The position numbers and the translations under genes were made by a program. A stretch of 64,000 bases of DNA from assembly GCA_030584085.1 (NCBI GenBank), contig CP129490.1, positions 3,319,511 through 3,383,510 on the forward strand, given 5' to 3'. Source of the DNA: Melioribacteraceae bacterium. Its GTDB lineage: Bacteria; Bacteroidota; Ignavibacteria; Ignavibacteriales; Melioribacteraceae. The notes beneath the pieces were generated by a model that was given only the letters and a program-made list of their open reading frames with translations, made no database searches and had not been told where the DNA came from. Of the stretch, positions 16,703 through 25,912 are shown piece after piece. Each line of letters starts with the position of its first letter. Positions within the stretch are counted from its first letter, which is position 1.

Positions 16703-18922
16703 TTGACTCAAAAAAAGAGAATATTGTCCTATCAAGCTTTGTTAATCTTTTGTGCCATGATAATTGTAATGTTATTATTTGTGTTGATTAAAAATTACTT
16801 GTCTGGTAACGAAATTATACTCTTTGACGATATACCGATTATTTTATTCAGTTCGTTGATAGCGGCAATAGTTTCTTCATTGGTAATACAGAACTTTCGT
16901 TTGTTAATTAACGATGGAGTAACCCAAAATTTAAATATCGATCAAAATCACGAGAGTCAGTATAATCTTTCCCTATTAGAAGCAACGATTGAATCGACCG
17001 CAGATGGTATTTTGGTTATTGATACAAATAAGAAGGTTTCACTAACCAACGAAAAATTTGCAGAGTTATGGAATATTCCGCCATCATTATTGGCTTCTAA
17101 AGATGATGACAAAATGCTCGCTTTTATTTTAGACCAGCTTAAAGATCCGGATCAGTTTATAAAAAAAGTTGAAGATCTGTACAGGCATCCGGAAAAATCC
17201 AGCTATGATGAAATAGAATTTAAGGATGGTAGAATCTTCGAGCGTTATTCAATACCACAGAAATTTGGGGATAAAATACTTGGTCGTGTATGGAGTTTCA
17301 GAGATATAACCGAAACACGACAAGCAGAAAAATCTTTACGGGAAAGCGAAAAAACATATAAAGCCATTTTTGAAAGCTCTACCGATTCTATGTTTTTAAT
17401 GGACGACCTTTTTCTTGATTGTAATGATTCAGTATGTGAACTATTTGAATGTAAGAAAGAAGAAGTCATTGGTAAGTCACCTCTCCACTTTTCACCGGAA
17501 TATCAACCGGATGGAAAAAAGTCAGCGGAAGCTGCCGCTGAAAAAATTCATCAAGTTAAAAACGGTATTCCGCAAAGATTCTATTGGCAGCACAAGTCCA
17601 AAAGTGATAAACTGATTGATGCCGAGGTTTCCTTAACCCCAATTAAACTAGCAGGCAATGATGTAATTCTAGCAATTGTTAGAGATATAACAGAAAGAAA
17701 AAAAGTTGAAGTAATGCGGGAAGCACTTTACCAAATTTCCGAAGCTGCTTATACTGCATCGGATATGGTCGCATTGTATAAAAAGATTCATGAAGCCGTA
17801 AGCACCTTAATGCCTGTAATAAACTTTTACATTGCAATATATGATGAGAAAACAGATACAATTTCATTCCCGTATATGGTTGACGAATATGATCCGCCAT
17901 ATCCGCCAAAAAAAGCCGGAAAAGGTTTAACGGAGTATATCTTAAAAAAAGGTGAAGCAACATTGATCGATGAAAAGCTTGATCTTGAATTAAGAGAAAC
18001 CGGCGAAGTTGAGATGATTGGTACACCAACTTTAATTTGGCTTGGTGTACCGTTAAAAGTAGAAGGCAAAACAATTGGTGTTATTGTAGTCCAGGATTAT
18101 CATACAGCCGAAACTTATGGCGAGGAAGAAAAACAAATTCTCGTATTTGTTGCTGAACAGATAGCACAAGTAATCGAGAGAAAAAGAAATTCTGAGGCAA
18201 TAAAGAAATTTTCAGAAGAATTAAAAGAATTGAATACAACCAAAGATAAATTCTTTTCAATAATTGCTCACGATCTTAAAAATCCTTTTATAACAATTTT
18301 AGGTTTCTCGGATATTCTTCTTGCGGATTATGACGAATTATCAGACGAGGAAAGAAAATTCTACGTTGCTGAGATGGAGAAATCCGCCAATCTTTCTCAC
18401 AACTTATTGCAGAACTTGCTCCAATGGTCAAGAGCACAAACCGGTCGGATAGAATTTAATCCAAGTGAATTAATTTTAAGTGACGTTGTTGAAGAGAATT
18501 TTCAATTACTGAGAAATTCCGCTAATGAAAAGAAAATTGAGTTAACCGCAGATGTACCTCGCGATCTTAAAGTCTTTGCCGATGAAGATATGTTAAATAC
18601 AATTCTCCGGAATCTTCTGACCAATTCAGTTAAGTTCAGTAATTCGGGTGGAACGGTAAGTGTTTTTGCCGAACAAAAAGAGAGTTTAGTTGAAGTACAA
18701 GTCCGGGATTCAGGTGTAGGAATGGATCAAGAAACAATTGATAAATTATTTAGACTGGATACAACAAATTCTAAAATCGGAACAAGCGGTGAAACAGGTA
18801 CAGGCCTGGGACTTATTCTGTGCAAAGAATTTGTCGAAAAACATAATGGTAAAATCAGAGTTGAAAGTGAACCAGGTAAAGGTTCCAGCTTTATTTTTAC
18901 TTTCCCATTTAAATCTTCATAG
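16703..18922 (+). CDS. membrane PAS-PAS-GAF sensor histidine kinase
   Basis: Two membrane segments (about residues 9-29 and 42-62) are followed by two PAS domains (about 90-210 and 215-335), a GAF domain (about 345-500), and a HisKA domain with the H-box IIAHDLKNPF (His523). The HATPase domain has NLLTNSVKFSN, DSGVGM and GTGLGLILC motifs. Translation appears to begin at TTG (16703), set by a good AAGGAAA Shine-Dalgarno about 6 bases upstream. No response regulator is adjacent, so it is an orphan kinase. The GAF and PAS domains suggest sensing of small molecules or redox state. The signal is unknown. Confidence 0.88.
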   Translation: MTQKKRILSYQALLIFCAMIIVMLLFVLIKNYLSGNEIILFDDIPIILFSSLIAAIVSSLVIQNFRLLINDGVTQNLNIDQNHESQYNLSLLEATIESTADGILVIDTNKKVSLTNEKFAELWNIPPSLLASKDDDKMLAFILDQLKDPDQFIKKVEDLYRHPEKSSYDEIEFKDGRIFERYSIPQKFGDKILGRVWSFRDITETRQAEKSLRESEKTYKAIFESSTDSMFLMDDLFLDCNDSVCELFECKKEEVIGKSPLHFSPEYQPDGKKSAEAAAEKIHQVKNGIPQRFYWQHKSKSDKLIDAEVSLTPIKLAGNDVILAIVRDITERKKVEVMREALYQISEAAYTASDMVALYKKIHEAVSTLMPVINFYIAIYDEKTDTISFPYMVDEYDPPYPPKKAGKGLTEYILKKGEATLIDEKLDLELRETGEVEMIGTPTLIWLGVPLKVEGKTIGVIVVQDYHTAETYGEEEKQILVFVAEQIAQVIERKRNSEAIKKFSEELKELNTTKDKFFSIIAHDLKNPFITILGFSDILLADYDELSDEERKFYVAEMEKSANLSHNLLQNLLQWSRAQTGRIEFNPSELILSDVVEENFQLLRNSANEKKIELTADVPRDLKVFADEDMLNTILRNLLTNSVKFSNSGGTVSVFAEQKESLVEVQVRDSGVGMDQETIDKLFRLDTTNSKIGTSGETGTGLGLILCKEFVEKHNGKIRVESEPGKGSSFIFTFPFKSS

Positions 18923-18991
18923 TAATTCGAAAGTAGTTAGATTTCTCTTTGTTTAGCCGCCTCAAATTGCTTTCTGTTATCAATGAAATTA

Positions 18992-19029
18992 AAAAGCCGG
19001 TCATTCAATAAAATGAACTTCCGGCTTTT
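18992..19029. terminator. bidirectional intrinsic terminator
   Basis: AAAAGCCGG (18992-19000) pairs with CCGGCTTTT (19021-19029), with extra pairing inside the loop (TCATT/AATGA). A-rich and T-rich flanks on both sides fit a terminator serving both the + strand kinase and the - strand secreted protein that converge here. Confidence 0.8.
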
Positions 19030-19053
19030 AATTAAGCTGGGAGGCTCAATTTG

Positions 19054-20823
19054 CTACTTAACAAGAAACATTTTTTTAGAGCTTTTTAGTTCCCCAAAAT
19101 ACATAGAGTAAAAATAAACACCGGAGGAGACCGTTTCCCCGGTGCTTGTATTCCCCTTCCATAAAACGGAATAAAGACCCGGAGAGCTGTATTGATTTAC
19201 CAGCTCTGTAACTTTGTTGCCCAGTAAATCATAAACAACAATTTTTACATTACCCGCTTTTGAAAGGTTATAACTTATTGTAGTAGTTGGATTAAAAGGG
19301 TTAGGGTAATTCTGAAATAGAGTAAAATCATTTTGTACTGATCTATCATCTTCAACGCTTAAGTCAATATCTTCTTTAAGAGAATTAACTGAATTTAATT
19401 CAACATTATCGTAAACCTGAATTAAACCGCTTGGCCATTCAACAATTACTGAGTCAATACTTGATGCCTTACCTAATCCAAAGTGAGCTTCTAAATTTTG
19501 TGCGCAATAACCGTTTTGTCCTTCAATTCTTCTTGCCTGCCAAACATTCTTCCCGTCAATATTTGTTTTTATTCTAACGATAGCACCTATTCCGACACGG
19601 TTGTTAAGCTGTGCATCCGAATCGGCATCAAGTCTAATAATAATCCAATTATTACTATTTCCGGTTGTGTTAATAAATAGTGCGTTGTTCTCGGTTGCGC
19701 TGTAGCATTTTGCTATTGCAAGATCTAGATAACCATCTCGATTAAGATCACCAAAGCTCACACCGTAAGTCCAACCGCCGACATTCGTAATTTCATTTTC
19801 AACTTTTGTAAATGTACCGTCACCATTATTTATATACATAAAATTATTCGTTTCAGTTGATGCAAAAGCATTACCTACGTATAGATCTAGATCGCCGTCA
19901 TTATCTATATCACCCCAATCACTTCCGGAAGAATGTCCGCCGTCATTAACTATATCGCCATCGGTAATTTGGGTAAATGTTCCGTCTCCGTTATTTTGAT
20001 AAAGAGAGTTGTTTTGACCGTTCCAGTTTGTATAGAAGAGATCAAAATCACCGTCGTTGTCGTAATCAATCCAATTGCTGCTCCACGATGATTTACTGTC
20101 TTGAACAATATTAATGTCGGTAACTTTTTCGAATGTACCGTCACCGTTATTTATATAAAGCGCATTATTTTGACCGGATTCATTTGTAACATAAATGTCT
20201 TGCAAGCCGTCACCGTTGATATCGACCCAATCGACATCGCGTGTATAATGTGCATCTGTTACAACATTACCGGAACTAATTTTAGTAAATGTGTTATCGC
20301 CGTTATTTTGGAAAAGTAAATTTCTTCTGTTTCCGTCGCTGTTAGCTACAAGCAAATCAAGATAACCGTCATTATTAAAATCCCCCCAACTTGCGGTTTC
20401 TGAATATGAATTACTTGCATTGATTAGTTCACCGGTAATTTCTGTAAAAGTTTTATCACCGTTATTTAGATAAAATTTGTTTGATTGACCCCACCAATTT
20501 GCAACGTATAGATCGAGATCACCATCATTATCAATGTCTCCCCAAGTGCTTCCGTCCGATGCGGAATTATCCAAAACAATTGCGATATCTGTAATTTTAG
20601 TGAAAGTACCGTCACCATTATTTTCATAAAAGAAATTGTTTTGACCGTTGCGCGGACCGTTTGTGATGAAGAGATCGAGATCACCGTCATTGTCGTAGTC
20701 GATCCAGTTAACTGCGCGAGAATCCCCTCCGTCCTCAACAACCGGACCGACTTCGACAGGCTCGAAAGTTTGAGCCGATATGAATGAAGAAATGAACAAG
20801 ATTAGAATTATAGCTTTATACAT
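19054..20823 (-). CDS. secreted FG-GAP/VCBS repeat protein with ASPIC/UnbV domain and T9SS sorting tail
   Basis: A signal peptide ends near FISAQ. Seven repeats with a DxDNDGDLDL-type calcium-binding loop (about residues 40-370) form a beta-propeller of the integrin-like FG-GAP/VCBS class. An ASPIC/UnbV-type domain follows (RVGIGAIVRIK through VIVEWPSG). The last 90 residues are a type IX secretion type A sorting domain with NYPNPFNPTTTI and the end block GVYFYSMYFG. It should be exported by T9SS and attached to the surface or released. CRTAC1-like proteins are of uncertain function, often linked to adhesion or polymer binding. Confidence 0.85.
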   Translation of the reverse strand: MYKAIILILFISSFISAQTFEPVEVGPVVEDGGDSRAVNWIDYDNDGDLDLFITNGPRNGQNNFFYENNGDGTFTKITDIAIVLDNSASDGSTWGDIDNDGDLDLYVANWWGQSNKFYLNNGDKTFTEITGELINASNSYSETASWGDFNNDGYLDLLVANSDGNRRNLLFQNNGDNTFTKISSGNVVTDAHYTRDVDWVDINGDGLQDIYVTNESGQNNALYINNGDGTFEKVTDINIVQDSKSSWSSNWIDYDNDGDFDLFYTNWNGQNNSLYQNNGDGTFTQITDGDIVNDGGHSSGSDWGDIDNDGDLDLYVGNAFASTETNNFMYINNGDGTFTKVENEITNVGGWTYGVSFGDLNRDGYLDLAIAKCYSATENNALFINTTGNSNNWIIIRLDADSDAQLNNRVGIGAIVRIKTNIDGKNVWQARRIEGQNGYCAQNLEAHFGLGKASSIDSVIVEWPSGLIQVYDNVELNSVNSLKEDIDLSVEDDRSVQNDFTLFQNYPNPFNPTTTISYNLSKAGNVKIVVYDLLGNKVTELVNQYSSPGLYSVLWKGNTSTGETVSSGVYFYSMYFGELKSSKKMFLVK

Positions 20824-20910
20824 CTTCCCCCCACAGGATTATTAATTGATCTAATGCTAAGTTGAAAAAATCAATGCCGAAATGATACTACCGGAGTTGG
20901 GTGTTTTGAA

Positions 20911-21528
20911 TTACACTAGTTTCTCTTTTATGGCTTTAGCAACAGCCTCCGATTTTGAATGGACTTGGAGTTTACGGTAAATATTTTTGATATGAAAATG
21001 AACCGTGTCTTCACTTACAAAGAGAGTATCGGCAATTATTTTATAACTTTTCCCTTTGCAAAGTTCATTCAGTACTTCTGTTTCTCTTTTTGTTAGAGGT
21101 GAATCTTTTGTAACTCGGAATGAAGTAATTACCTTTCTTGCAATTGAAGTGCTCATCGGGGAGCCGCCGCTGATAACTTCTTTAATTGCTTCCAACAATT
21201 TATGAGGTGGTGTATTTTTCATCAAATAACCGCAGGCACCTGCACAAAGTGAATCGAATATCACCTCATCACTTTTGTGAACTGTGAGCATTATGATATC
21301 CAAATTAGGAAGTTTATCGTTAAGAATTCTTACACCTTCAATTCCGGTCATCCCGGGAAGTGTAATATCCATAAGTAGAACATCCGGAATTTCTTTTTGT
21401 AATTCGGGAATTGCGGTTTCACAATCTCGGAAATCACTAATGCACTTAAAACCTTCCGCATTATTTATAAGAAGTTTTATAGTTTCCCGAATTTCGTCGT
21501 CATCTTCAACTAAACTAACATATATCAT
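20911..21528 (-). CDS. NarL/LuxR-family response regulator
   Basis: The receiver domain has D9-D10-D11, phospho-acceptor D54, T82 and K104. The C-terminal LuxR helix-turn-helix (about 140-200) contains LTKRETEVLNELCKGKSYK and SEDTVHFHIKNIYRKL. At 205 residues it is standard for NarL-type regulators. Its start overlaps the stop of the propeller kinase by 4 bases (ATGA-type), so the two are coupled and surely a cognate pair. The T9SS-type genes on both sides (19054-20823 and 24648-25748, same strand) are plausible targets by position only. Confidence 0.92.
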   Translation of the reverse strand: MIYVSLVEDDDEIRETIKLLINNAEGFKCISDFRDCETAIPELQKEIPDVLLMDITLPGMTGIEGVRILNDKLPNLDIIMLTVHKSDEVIFDSLCAGACGYLMKNTPPHKLLEAIKEVISGGSPMSTSIARKVITSFRVTKDSPLTKRETEVLNELCKGKSYKIIADTLFVSEDTVHFHIKNIYRKLQVHSKSEAVAKAIKEKLV

Positions 21529-24500
21529 TTTCTTTCCTCCGGAACTATTAGAGATAGCTGAACTGTTGTTCCCTTCTCATCTGATTGAATTTCGATTTTA
21601 CCATCGACAATTTTTGCGCGTTTTCTAATGCTTGTTAATCCTCTGCCGTTTGTATGATTTTTTTCTGTGTCAAATCCTTTACCGTTATCAGATAATCGTA
21701 TTATTAAATTCTTGTTACTAATTTCAGCTTCCATTTCGGCAGATGATGCTTGTGAATGCTTTAAAACATTATTCATAACTTCTTTAAAGATCAATATTAT
21801 TTCTCTCTTCCATTTCATCGGAAGTGTGTACTTTTTATATTTCTCATCTATTTCGTTTACCTTGAACGCTATAGATGAGCGATTAAAAAAATCATCACCA
21901 AAATCTTTTAAGTAAACCAACACGTCATAAACAGAATCATTACCGGGATCTAATGACCAGATGAAATCCTTAGTTTCATAAAATAATGAGTTTGAAGCTT
22001 CACTAATCTTATCAAGATACAATTGCTTATTTGTACCAAACTCGTCTTGATTCCTTATCATCTCAGAATAAAGAGAAATTCTTGTTAGTTTATGACCGAG
22101 ATCGTCATGAAAATCGTCAGCGATTCTTTTTCGTATGGTTTCAATTTCTCTAATACGTTTATCTTGGTTTATTATTCTCATCTTGTAAATGGAATATAAA
22201 ACTAAAAGCGCCGCTGAAATGAGTATAAATCTAAACCACCAAGTTGCCCAAAACGGAGGATGAATTACAAACGATAATGCAATTCCTTCTTCATTAAATA
22301 CTTGATCGCTGTTTGATCCTCTAACAACAAATCTATATTGACCGGGATTCATATTCGGGAATGTTGCATATCTTTTAGTACCGGCTTTTATCCAATTTTT
22401 ATTAATTCCTTCAAGCATATATTCATAATTATTCTTTTCCGGATTTGTAAAATCCAGCGCCGAAAATTCAAACGAAATTGAATTCTCGAAGTGATCGAAT
22501 TCAAGAATTTCTTTATAGCTTTCTGAAATGTTGTTGACTACAACACTGTCATACAGAAGAACTTTGTCGATTAATATTTTGGGAGGAATTTGATTTACGA
22601 CAATGTCCTGAGGATAGAAATGATCAAATCCGTTTATTCCACCGAAAAATAATTCACCGTCTTTACTTTTCGAAAATGCTTTACTGTTGTATTCATAACT
22701 TTGAATTCCGTCTTTCGGATCAAGTGTTCTGACAGTTTTTTTTATTGGGTCAAATTCAAAAACACCCCGATTAGAACTCATCCAAAGCTTATTATTATCA
22801 TCAAATAGTGCCGCATAAAGAATGTTATCAGGCAAACCATCTTGTTGAGTAAAATGTTCTAATTGAGATGTAACTTTATCGTAAGCGAACAGCCCATCGC
22901 CATAGGTCGTAAACCATATTTTTTTGTTATCAAAACTTGTTAGTGAAGAAATGTAATCGATTTTTAAGTTTAATTTAATCTCAGTGACTACAACTGAATC
23001 AATGTAAGGATTGGCGATATATAAACCATTGTTGGTTCCGATCCAGAGTTGCTTTGAATCATCTAAGTAACAATCCAGAACTGAAGTCTGCATATTCTTT
23101 GAATCGGGAATCGAGAATTTTTTGGTATTATCATTTGCTGTATTATATACGAATAATTCACCGAACGATGTTCCGATTATTAAATGTTCTTCATCAAGTT
23201 GAAATACTTCTGTAATGTTTCCCTTACAATCAAATTCAATTTTTTCATATCTATCATTTTGTACATCATATTTAATCAAGTTTTTGACTAGAGAAAGCCA
23301 TGCTTTATTCTTCATAAAAATTATGTTATAAATCTTCATCATGTAGGGAGTAAACTCATTAGACAGAGATAATCTTACAGCAATCTTGGTATTCCGATTA
23401 ATTTTGTACAACCCTGAACTTGAGGCAAACCAGATATCTCCATTTTCATGTTTAGAAACTGCCGTTGCAAAATAACTTTCAATTGTATCATACTTGCTTT
23501 CACTTGCGTTAATGGAATTCAACTTCTCTTTACCAGGTATTAACTTTATCAAACCATCCCGTTGTGTACCAATCCAGACTATTCCACTTCTATCAATTAA
23601 GATGGAAAGAGATTCTAAAAGTTGACTTCGAATTTTTTGATCAAGTAACTCGCTGATATTTTGTAATGTATTTTTACGACTATTCCATATTATAACACCT
23701 GCTCCATAAGCAGATATCCATAAATTTCCTTCCTTATCAAAAACGGCATCTCGTAATGAGTATTCCTTAAGTTGCAGATTAAAATTTTTATTGAAATCAT
23801 CTACTATTTCCGATCTTGGATCATAAATTAAAATTCCTTTTGATCCTGTAAATAACAAAAGTTTATTTTGGAAAGGAATTATTTTGTAAATAACCGTATG
23901 GTTAAATCCTGTGATATTTTCAAAAACATTATCTATAAATTCTGTTCGTGGATTGAATTTAACCAAACCTTTGTAAGTTGCAATCCATATAATTCCGTTT
24001 CCATCTTCATAAAAATGTCTAACATAATCTAAACTCGAATCACCGGTTGAGTCGGGATCGTTACGATAATTTTTTATTTCTTTGAAATCGGAAGAAACTT
24101 TATAGAAACCTTGTCCAAATGTTCCGAACCAAATATTATTTTGGGAATCTTCAAAAACACATTGTACTACCCCGAATTCTAGGCTATTATCGTTCAAAAG
24201 TTGATTAAGGTTTTCCGGTTTTTCTGAATGTATGTGAAGTCTGCTTAATACACCGGAAGAACCATACCAAATATCGCCAAGATGATCTTCAATTATTGAG
24301 AAGATAGTGCCGCGTGATGTCAAAACTTTTCTTGAATCGATTGTATGAAAGGGAGTGATTGTATAACCGTCAAATTTATTGATTCCGCCTTCAGTGCCTA
24401 ACCATATTAATCCACGTGAATCCTGGAAAATGGAATGAACACTAGCTTGACTCAATCCATCTTCGACAGAAAAAGATTCAACCGAGCGAATGTTTATCTG

Positions 24501-24557
24501 CGAGAATATTATGCCGCTTGAAATCAGAAATGATATTATAATCTTTTTAATGCTCAT
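21525..24557 (-). CDS. two-component-regulator propeller histidine kinase (Reg_prop, Y_Y_Y, HisKA_3)
   Basis: A signal peptide or N-terminal anchor is followed by about 650 residues of two-component regulator propeller repeats (LWIGTxxGGxxK-type), forming two periplasmic seven-bladed propellers. A Y_Y_Y domain (YEYMLEGINKNW to NPGQYRF), one membrane helix near residue 780, a HisKA_3 dimerisation domain with FHDDLGHKL (His817) and a HATPase domain (DNGKGF, GRGLTSI) complete it. Unlike SusR-type hybrids it has no receiver or AraC domain; the response function is in the separate LuxR-type regulator downstream. In relatives this architecture often senses polysaccharide breakdown products. Confidence 0.92.
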   Translation of the reverse strand: MSIKKIIISFLISSGIIFSQINIRSVESFSVEDGLSQASVHSIFQDSRGLIWLGTEGGINKFDGYTITPFHTIDSRKVLTSRGTIFSIIEDHLGDIWYGSSGVLSRLHIHSEKPENLNQLLNDNSLEFGVVQCVFEDSQNNIWFGTFGQGFYKVSSDFKEIKNYRNDPDSTGDSSLDYVRHFYEDGNGIIWIATYKGLVKFNPRTEFIDNVFENITGFNHTVIYKIIPFQNKLLLFTGSKGILIYDPRSEIVDDFNKNFNLQLKEYSLRDAVFDKEGNLWISAYGAGVIIWNSRKNTLQNISELLDQKIRSQLLESLSILIDRSGIVWIGTQRDGLIKLIPGKEKLNSINASESKYDTIESYFATAVSKHENGDIWFASSSGLYKINRNTKIAVRLSLSNEFTPYMMKIYNIIFMKNKAWLSLVKNLIKYDVQNDRYEKIEFDCKGNITEVFQLDEEHLIIGTSFGELFVYNTANDNTKKFSIPDSKNMQTSVLDCYLDDSKQLWIGTNNGLYIANPYIDSVVVTEIKLNLKIDYISSLTSFDNKKIWFTTYGDGLFAYDKVTSQLEHFTQQDGLPDNILYAALFDDNNKLWMSSNRGVFEFDPIKKTVRTLDPKDGIQSYEYNSKAFSKSKDGELFFGGINGFDHFYPQDIVVNQIPPKILIDKVLLYDSVVVNNISESYKEILEFDHFENSISFEFSALDFTNPEKNNYEYMLEGINKNWIKAGTKRYATFPNMNPGQYRFVVRGSNSDQVFNEEGIALSFVIHPPFWATWWFRFILISAALLVLYSIYKMRIINQDKRIREIETIRKRIADDFHDDLGHKLTRISLYSEMIRNQDEFGTNKQLYLDKISEASNSLFYETKDFIWSLDPGNDSVYDVLVYLKDFGDDFFNRSSIAFKVNEIDEKYKKYTLPMKWKREIILIFKEVMNNVLKHSQASSAEMEAEISNKNLIIRLSDNGKGFDTEKNHTNGRGLTSIRKRAKIVDGKIEIQSDEKGTTVQLSLIVPEERK

Positions 24558-24604
24558 CTTCGATAATTATTCAATTATAGATAAGCAATTTCTGTATAAT
24601 TTGT

Positions 24605-24624
24605 AACTACCCTTTCGGGGAGTT
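24605..24624. terminator. short hairpin downstream of the T9SS-secreted protein gene
   Basis: AACTACCC (24605-24612) and GGGGAGTT (24617-24624) pair with one mismatch around a TTTC loop, in the 90-base gap between two - strand genes. The stem is short and has no strong T-tract, so it is only a weak terminator or processing hairpin. Confidence 0.35.
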
Positions 24625-24647
24625 GTGTGGATAGCTAGCTTATCCGT

Positions 24648-25748
24648 TTACTTCACCAAAATCATTTTACGTGTCTGCACAAAATTGTCGGTTATCAACC
24701 TATAAAAGTAAACGCCTGATGATAAACGATTTCCGTTGAATTCAATTTTATGAAGACCCGGACTAAGCTGTTCATTAATCAATGATTCTACTCTCTGTCC
24801 AAGTACATTATAAACTGCCAATTCAACTTTTTGCATACTTGGTAAACTAAATTGAATTACAGTGGAGGGATTAAAAGGATTCGGATAATTTTGTTCAAGA
24901 ACAATTTGTTTGGGCAGAGCTTCATTATCAACTACCGAAGTTATATCTGAATTAAATCTTTCAACAGCCAGAGTCATATTCGAATCTAATTGTATCTCAT
25001 CTATTCCGACCGCAAGGGCAATGTAAACATCATAAGTTTCTCCGGGATTTATAATTAGCGGATCTATTCCCGGGAAAATTATCGATCCTAACTCACCGGC
25101 AGTATATTCCGGCAAAATTTCATTACTAAAAAGGTTTGCGTATAAAAGTGAATCTGAACGATTATAAGCCGTATCCCACTCGATTACATTCATCGAAATT
25201 AAGGGATTATTCAAAAATTTTACGCCGATATATGTAGAAAGACTATCTTTATAAATTTTTATATAATCAGCTTCGGAATCATAAACGATTGTTTCATTTC
25301 CGTAAAGATTATCAACAAAAGGTAAAATCTCCAAACCAAATTTTGAGTTGTAAGTAAACGAATCTATATTGGTTACATTGTAATGTGAGATAGCATAAGA
25401 ACCGTTCGTCCATCCGTAAGAATTAAGTTCAACTTCATAAGCCGGTGGAGCAAAGGAAAAACTATTATCAAAAATAGTTGCTACATGAAAGTTTCCGAAT
25501 CTTGGAGTAGGTAATGTGAAAGCTGTCGTATCGCTATCGGCATCATTTAAATAATCAAAAACTTCTCCTTCAGAACCGCTAATTAGTGCACTGATTCTTA
25601 CAATCTGAAGATTCTGCTGATTTGGTGAACCGATTAAAGTTGAACCCGCGTTTGTTAATTGTAAATAAAAACTGCCTGTGTTAAAGTCCTGTGCCGTAGA
25701 AACACTTATAATTAGTAGTAACGAGATTATCAATCTTTTCATATTCAA
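24648..25748 (-). CDS. secreted protein of unknown function with T9SS type A sorting domain
   Basis: A signal peptide (KRLIISLLLIISVSTAQ) leads into a mature region of about 260 residues with no domain I recognise. It is rich in aromatic and acidic residues, likely all-beta, and carries motifs such as PRFGNFHVATIFDNS and YDVYIALAVGID. The C-terminal 80 residues are a type IX sorting domain with QNYPNPFNPSTVIQFSLP, YNVLGQRV and the end SSGVYFYRLI. It is exported to the cell surface or medium. It lies 90 bases upstream of the propeller kinase on the same strand, so co-expression with that sensor is likely. Confidence 0.8.
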   Translation of the reverse strand: MNMKRLIISLLLIISVSTAQDFNTGSFYLQLTNAGSTLIGSPNQQNLQIVRISALISGSEGEVFDYLNDADSDTTAFTLPTPRFGNFHVATIFDNSFSFAPPAYEVELNSYGWTNGSYAISHYNVTNIDSFTYNSKFGLEILPFVDNLYGNETIVYDSEADYIKIYKDSLSTYIGVKFLNNPLISMNVIEWDTAYNRSDSLLYANLFSNEILPEYTAGELGSIIFPGIDPLIINPGETYDVYIALAVGIDEIQLDSNMTLAVERFNSDITSVVDNEALPKQIVLEQNYPNPFNPSTVIQFSLPSMQKVELAVYNVLGQRVESLINEQLSPGLHKIEFNGNRLSSGVYFYRLITDNFVQTRKMILVK

Positions 25749-25877
25749 TCAATTTGTTAATGTGTGAACGTAAATATAAAAAATGTTAGGACTTTGTGAT
25801 GTATAAATAATTTCCCATTGAAAATGAGGAATGCAATTTTGTCGAATTTATAATAGAATTTTTTCATTTAATCTAAT

Positions 25878-25885
25878 TATCTTTG
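25878..25885 (+). promoter_or_regulatory. candidate -7 box (TATCTTTG) for the M14 peptidase gene
   Basis: TATCTTTG matches the TAxxTTTG box of Bacteroidota promoters, 28 bases before the ATG at 25913. No clear TTTG -33 element is visible. An AGGGG Shine-Dalgarno follows. Confidence 0.35.
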
Positions 25886-25912
25886 AAAACTTTTCAATAT
25901 AGGGGATAAAAA

